64,000 nucleotides of DNA from Ancistrus triradiatus (taxonomy: Eukaryota; Chordata; Actinopteri; Siluriformes; Loricariidae), in the NCBI GenBank assembly GCA_025084515.1, contig JAJAGP010001657.1, positions 106,949 through 170,948 on the forward strand. Reading direction: 5' to 3'. A model generated the notes under the pieces. The model was not told the origin of the DNA and searched no databases. It worked only from the letters and a program-made list of their open reading frames with translations. Below, one piece after another: positions 59,951 to 64,000 of this stretch; within the stretch, counting starts at the first letter, position 1; every line of letters starts with the position of its first letter. The translations under genes and the position numbers were made by a program.

Positions 59951-60735
59951 GCTTTCCTGTTTGAAGCTCAGTGTTTCCAGACTACCACAAATCTTAACAA
60001 AAGAAAGTGGTCAGTGTATCACTCCTGAAAGCGGACACGCAAAATTATTTATAACTAATTTATCTGTTTGTCCTGTACTAAAATATCTGTTTCTTATTAA
60101 TTTTTGCAAGCTGAATTTCTCTATCAGGCCATAGTTACTTGTTCCATAACTAAAAGTTTGGAGAGAATCTAAGAATCATGCTTTGGATTGCTACTTCTAC
60201 CTGAGAAATCACACCAAAACCCAAACATAGTGTTAAATATAAAAAAGTTAGTATGATTTAGGCAGTACCTAACAGTCAGAAATGACCTGTGCCAGAGCCT
60301 CCAAAAAATATGACACTGAGGGACAATGAGTCTGGTGATGAGAAGGTAGACCAAGTAGAGGACAATCTATATACACTTGTACTTGTACTTGTTAATATGT
60401 ATGTTAAAGTATGTTTGTACATATTTCAAGTGTAATAACATCTCAATTTATGAATATGTAATATACGCTTACTGTAAAATTTGTGGTTGTGGGACAAAAA
60501 AAATTCAGATTTTGTTGCCTCGTGTTACCAGAACCTGTCAGATTTATGGATGAGAAGTGTGGCTTTTATATCCACAACATTTGATAAGGTGTATAAGAAA
60601 TAATAGCTTGAGAAGTATTGGCTGACAAGTATAAATCACAACTTATTTCTAATGCAATTTACTTAAAAATATTTTTATATTAGAATACTCTGACCATTAT
60701 CACATGTTGGTGAAGACAGTCCATTAAACAGGATA

Positions 60736-60921
60736 GTGGGGGCTTAGCAGTGAAGGGAGTGCACTGTGGGCCAAAAGGTTCCACCTCTGTCAAGCTCCCA
60801 CTGTTGGGGCTTTGAAGGCTTTGAAGTCCCTTAACCCACAATTGCTTGGATCATAAGATTGTTTCAGTGTTACATTGGTCTGTATAATGGTGTCTTTCAA
60901 ATGAATAAATGTAAATGTAAA
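60736..60921 (+). mobile_element. decayed SINE
   Basis: GTGGGCCAAAAGGTTCCACC, CTCCCACTGTTGGGGCTTTG and CAATTGCTTGGATCATAAGA keep the SINE order; the 3' domain is worn (TTGGTCTGTATAATGGTGTC). Confidence 0.65.
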
Positions 60922-61003
60922 ATTTCCACATTCGTTCAATACAATCAATTCGTTCAAATACAATCATTTAATATAAACATCTAATTTTAATGTGACATAT
61001 GCT

Positions 61004-61046
61004 CCTGTGTGTGTATGTGTGTGAATGAGAGAGAAAGAGAGAGACA

Positions 61047-61087
<41 letters not shown>
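61004..61087. repeat. TG and GA microsatellite
   Basis: A short TG tract followed by (GA)n with CA interruptions to 61086. Confidence 0.9.
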
Positions 61088-61090
<3 letters not shown>

Positions 61091-61479
61091 GGTCAAGGTG
61101 CTTTCTGTTGATACAGAGGGAGTTTTCTTTAAGCAATCTGAGGGGAGAATTAACTGCTTCACAGTAAAATCTCAACTATAGCAACAAATGGTACTAATTT
61201 TAGTAGATTCTGCCATTAATGCTTCTTACAATAACTATGACTTTTATATCCAAGATGGTAGCTACACCGCTGAGCCCATACTTTATGTCCACTCACACAT
61301 CCACGCCAACCTCTCATAGATCAAATAACAACAGATTGGCCATAACAGCAGATTGACCTCTATTTGGGAGATTGTGGTGACTTTTTGTAATTTGTTAAAA
61401 CAGACCCATTTAATTTATTCATGAAATCTTACTGGCAGATCTTCTATCCATTTCCAGCTGGTGATTATTCACACTTCAT

Positions 61480-63760
61480 GCCTCATGTCGGACTCTGGTT
61501 CGAGAGTCCCCCTGTCGGACTCTGGGTCGGCCTCACTTGAGCAGACGGCCTCTGGAAAGGCCTCACTTGGCAGGAGGCGTGACATGGACGTGACATGCCA
61601 TGGTCGGGCATTGGGACAGTCTCCATGACTTGCGTACTCTGGACGGGCATCATCCGGTCAGGCATCCCCTTTACAAACTCGGGACAGGTGACCTCTGAAC
61701 AGGCATCTGAACAGTCTCTGAGACAAACCTCCTTGGTGCACAGGCAATGGCATTGACGTCCTCGGCGCTGGCACGGGTGCTGCTGATGTCCTCAGTGCAA
61801 ATGTCCGTGGCACAGGGGTCGGTGCAAATGTCCATGGCACCAGGGTCGGTGTGACTAGCTCTGATAACATACTGAGAGTCACGTCCTCCTCTGATACGGA
61901 GCTATTCAAAGACGCTAATAAATTAGAAGCACAACTGAGTGGTGTGGCGGACACAGATACGGAACTAAGTGACGCGTCTTGTGCAGGTACGGAACTAAGA
62001 GACCCGTACTCGGAAGCAGAGCTAACGTTATCAAGCATGAAACTACGGGATGCTACAAACTCTGATACAGAACGTAGTAGCGCAACTGACACAGGTACGT
62101 GGCTAAGTTGCGCGATGGGTTTACGTAAGGAACCAAGCGGAGCATTGAGCCCCTGTACAGGGCTATCGGGCTCAGAAACTGGACTAATGTATTCAAGTGT
62201 TTGGGCTACCATGTTCAGGCACAGAACTAACAAACACGGCATGCTCGGGCTTGGAGCTACTCGATGCTAACAGCACATCTACGGGGTCAGGAGGCACGAC
62301 GTGTGCGGAAACGGAGTTTACAAACTCTGACTCGGAGCTAACCTGCTCAGACACTAAACTAAAAGGCGCAGTGCGCTCAGATACAAAACTATACGACACT
62401 AATGGTGTGTTCATGGAGCTAGGAGATGTGCCGTTAGCGGAAACGGAGTTAACAAACTCGGATACAGAGCTAACCTATTCGGATATGGAACCAGGCAATG
62501 CTAACAAGTCAAACACGGAACTAGCAGACTCAGGTGCAGGGCTCAGATACGGAGCCAGGCAGCGCTAACAATTCAAACACGGAACTCAGGTTCTGCGCTA
62601 TGGGAAACTAACGGCTCAGGTACTGAGCTAGTGTACTCGAATACATGCTTACTGGACGCTAACGGCTTAGGTACTGAGTTAGCATGCTCAAATACAGGGC
62701 TACTGGATGCTATCAGCTCAGATACTGAGCTAGCGTGTTCCAATACAGGGCTACTGGACACTATCAGTTCAGGTACTGAGCTAGGGTGCTCAAATACAGG
62801 GTTACTGGACACTATTGGCTCATGTACTGAGCTAGTGTGTTCCAATAGCAGGCTCCTGGACGCTATCGGCTCAGGTACTGAGCTTGCGGGCGCTAACAGC
62901 TCAGGTACTGAGTTAGCGGGCGCTAACGGCTCATGTATTGAGCTACAGGGTGCTAGGGGTTCAAGTACTGAGCTACGGGGCGCTAACTGCTCATCTTCGG
63001 AGCTAACGGGCGCACCGTGCTCAGATACGGAGCTAAAGTGCTCAGTTTCTGAGCTACTTGGCACTACCTGCTCATCTACGGCATGGCGTGCTCAGCTACA
63101 GAGCTAACGTACATGGGTATGAGACTAAATGGCACAACGCGCGCAGAAACGGGACTAACACATTCAGACTCTGAGCTAACCCGCTCAGATACTGAGCTAT
63201 GGGAAGAGGTGTGCTCGGGTACGGACAAACACATACAGGCGAATGCGGGAACACACATACAAAAACAGGCGGAAACAGAAAATGGGTGCAAAATGAACCT
63301 GGAGGAACTGGAAAACAGGTGTGGAAACAAAAAGGCATAAACACTGCGGGCGAGACCGCGACACAAACATATAAATGCGCTAGATGCAAAACGGATAAAT
63401 AAAGCGAGTTTGACGGACGAGGAAGCACCACAGAGCCAGTCAAACGAGGAAGCACCACGGAGATGCCAGATGGACAAGGAAGCACTACGGAGATGCCAGA
63501 TGGACAAGGAAGTGGACTAAGAAGCACAGACGGCGCGAGCATGGCCGACAAACAACACAATGTCAATTATACGCAAATAATGTCTCTCACAGACGCGTGT
63601 TTATAGGAACCCCCACAACTGAATACAATAACGAGTCTGCAGGCAGTAGGGCTTCCAGATTGGTCTGCGGGGACTCACGTGGCTGTCCATAAGGCCGTGA
63701 GCGTCGCTGCTCACGGCACAGCTTGATAATCTGGACAACAGGGTTTTGTGGCGTGACTGT
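61480..63760 (-). mobile_element. Ser/Pro/Glu-coding repeat region, decayed; possible retroelement
   Basis: The minus strand holds a series of open frames in different phases (63507-63076, 63064-62573, 62414-62193, 62242-61658, 61665-61483) with repeated motifs such as SVPEL, SVSEH, PVFEHASS and VPRTFA. I cannot name the protein. CpG and GC content are higher than in the flanks. The right border near 63770 reads TGTAACAGTCACGCC on the minus strand, and the minus strand behind it reads like a leader or LTR-type sequence. A decayed species-specific retroelement or repeat-bearing gene is possible; no reverse transcriptase, integrase or long terminal repeat pair is present. Confidence 0.45.
62613..63017. 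repeat. coding minisatellite: five 51-bp then five 30-bp units
   Basis: Five 51-bp units (62613-62867) start with GGCTCAGGTACTGAGCTAG-type text and end GGACGCTAAC-type text; five 30-bp units (62868-63017) keep the same start and end but lack the central 21 bp (the Val-Phe-Glu-His part). Both lengths are multiples of three. On the minus strand they encode 17- and 10-residue units (types SVPELIVSS plus PVLEHA, and SVPELLAPA). Confidence 0.9.
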
Positions 63761-63769
63761 TACACAATA

Positions 63770-64000
63770 CTACTTATGAAGAGTTTGAGCTTTTGCATGT
63801 ACTGCGATTATTTCCATGGATGTCTGCTGTTAACTTTGAAGGTACATCTATGGGAAAAAGCAATTTAACACACTGAAGTTGCTAACATATAATGATTTAT
63901 ATATAATTTAACCACTGGGTACACTTGCATTTGACAAATGTATTCACCTTCTTGAAGTCCTCAGTTGACCGTGCCAATAAGAGGTGGATGATCTCATTAC
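63770..64000. other. intergenic, nothing recognised
   Basis: AT-rich; no feature seen up to the window end. Confidence 0.4.

Noticed and set aside
60968..61175. Minus-strand frames with Leu-Ser repeats
   Set aside because: Produced by the GA microsatellite.
61851..63107. Plus-strand frames opposite the Ser/Pro/Glu repeats (TELACSNTGLLDAIS-type repeats)
   Set aside because: Mirror of the minus-strand repeat; the minus strand gives the more protein-like composition. I cannot exclude the plus strand, but both cannot be claimed.
1..64000. CRISPR arrays, operons, bacterial-type promoters or terminators
   Set aside because: None seen; the sequence is vertebrate nuclear DNA with GT-AG introns and eukaryotic transposons.

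Overview
The window is nuclear genomic DNA from a ray-finned fish. It is AT-rich, has long introns, and is full of teleost-type transposons: several Tc1/mariner families, fold-back elements, tRNA-derived SINEs and decayed non-LTR retrotransposons. A catfish or other ostariophysan is a guess from the repeat mix, not something the sequence proves.

The only host gene I can support is the 5' (N-terminal) part of a fibrillar collagen gene on the minus strand, spanning 42653 down to 623 and running off the left edge. Its protein matches collagen type XI alpha-1 (col11a1; the a/b teleost copy cannot be decided here). Ten coding exons can be placed with GT-AG boundaries and compatible phases. In transcript order they are: signal peptide exon (42524-42653); three exons of the thrombospondin-like N-terminal domain (31065-31229, 29450-29663, 26805-26967); the exon closing that domain (9953-10078); an acidic Tyr-rich exon corresponding to mammalian 6A (6768-6845); a strongly basic exon corresponding to 6B (6317-6493); and the exon 7, 8 and 9 equivalents (5990-6094, 2776-3087, 623-685). 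Together they encode about 511 residues if all are joined. The triple-helix exons lie outside the window. From exon 5 onward every exon starts and ends in phase 0, so the variable-region cassette exons can be skipped in any combination.

By region: 1-10000 holds the variable-region exons, a 30-bp minisatellite just upstream of exon 8 and a 774-bp fold-back transposon. 10000-31000 holds the long intron 4 with several dead Tc1/mariner copies, then exons 4-2. 31230-42520 is intron 1, with a suspicious direct duplication around a purine-rich block and a three-level transposon nest. 42524-43100 holds exon 1, the 5' UTR and the probable promoter. 43100-64000 is intergenic, with no host gene visible: it has a hairpin repeat, a deleted LINE, a nearly full-length dead Tc1 element, a nested Tc1/retroelement/SINE composite, mariner remnants and a 2.3-kb Ser/Pro/Glu-coding repeat region at the right end.

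The most interesting points are a stretch of about 1.18 kb almost without AG dinucleotides directly upstream of the exon 8 acceptor, the repeat-encoded region at 61480-63750, and the probable assembly problem at 32660-34310.
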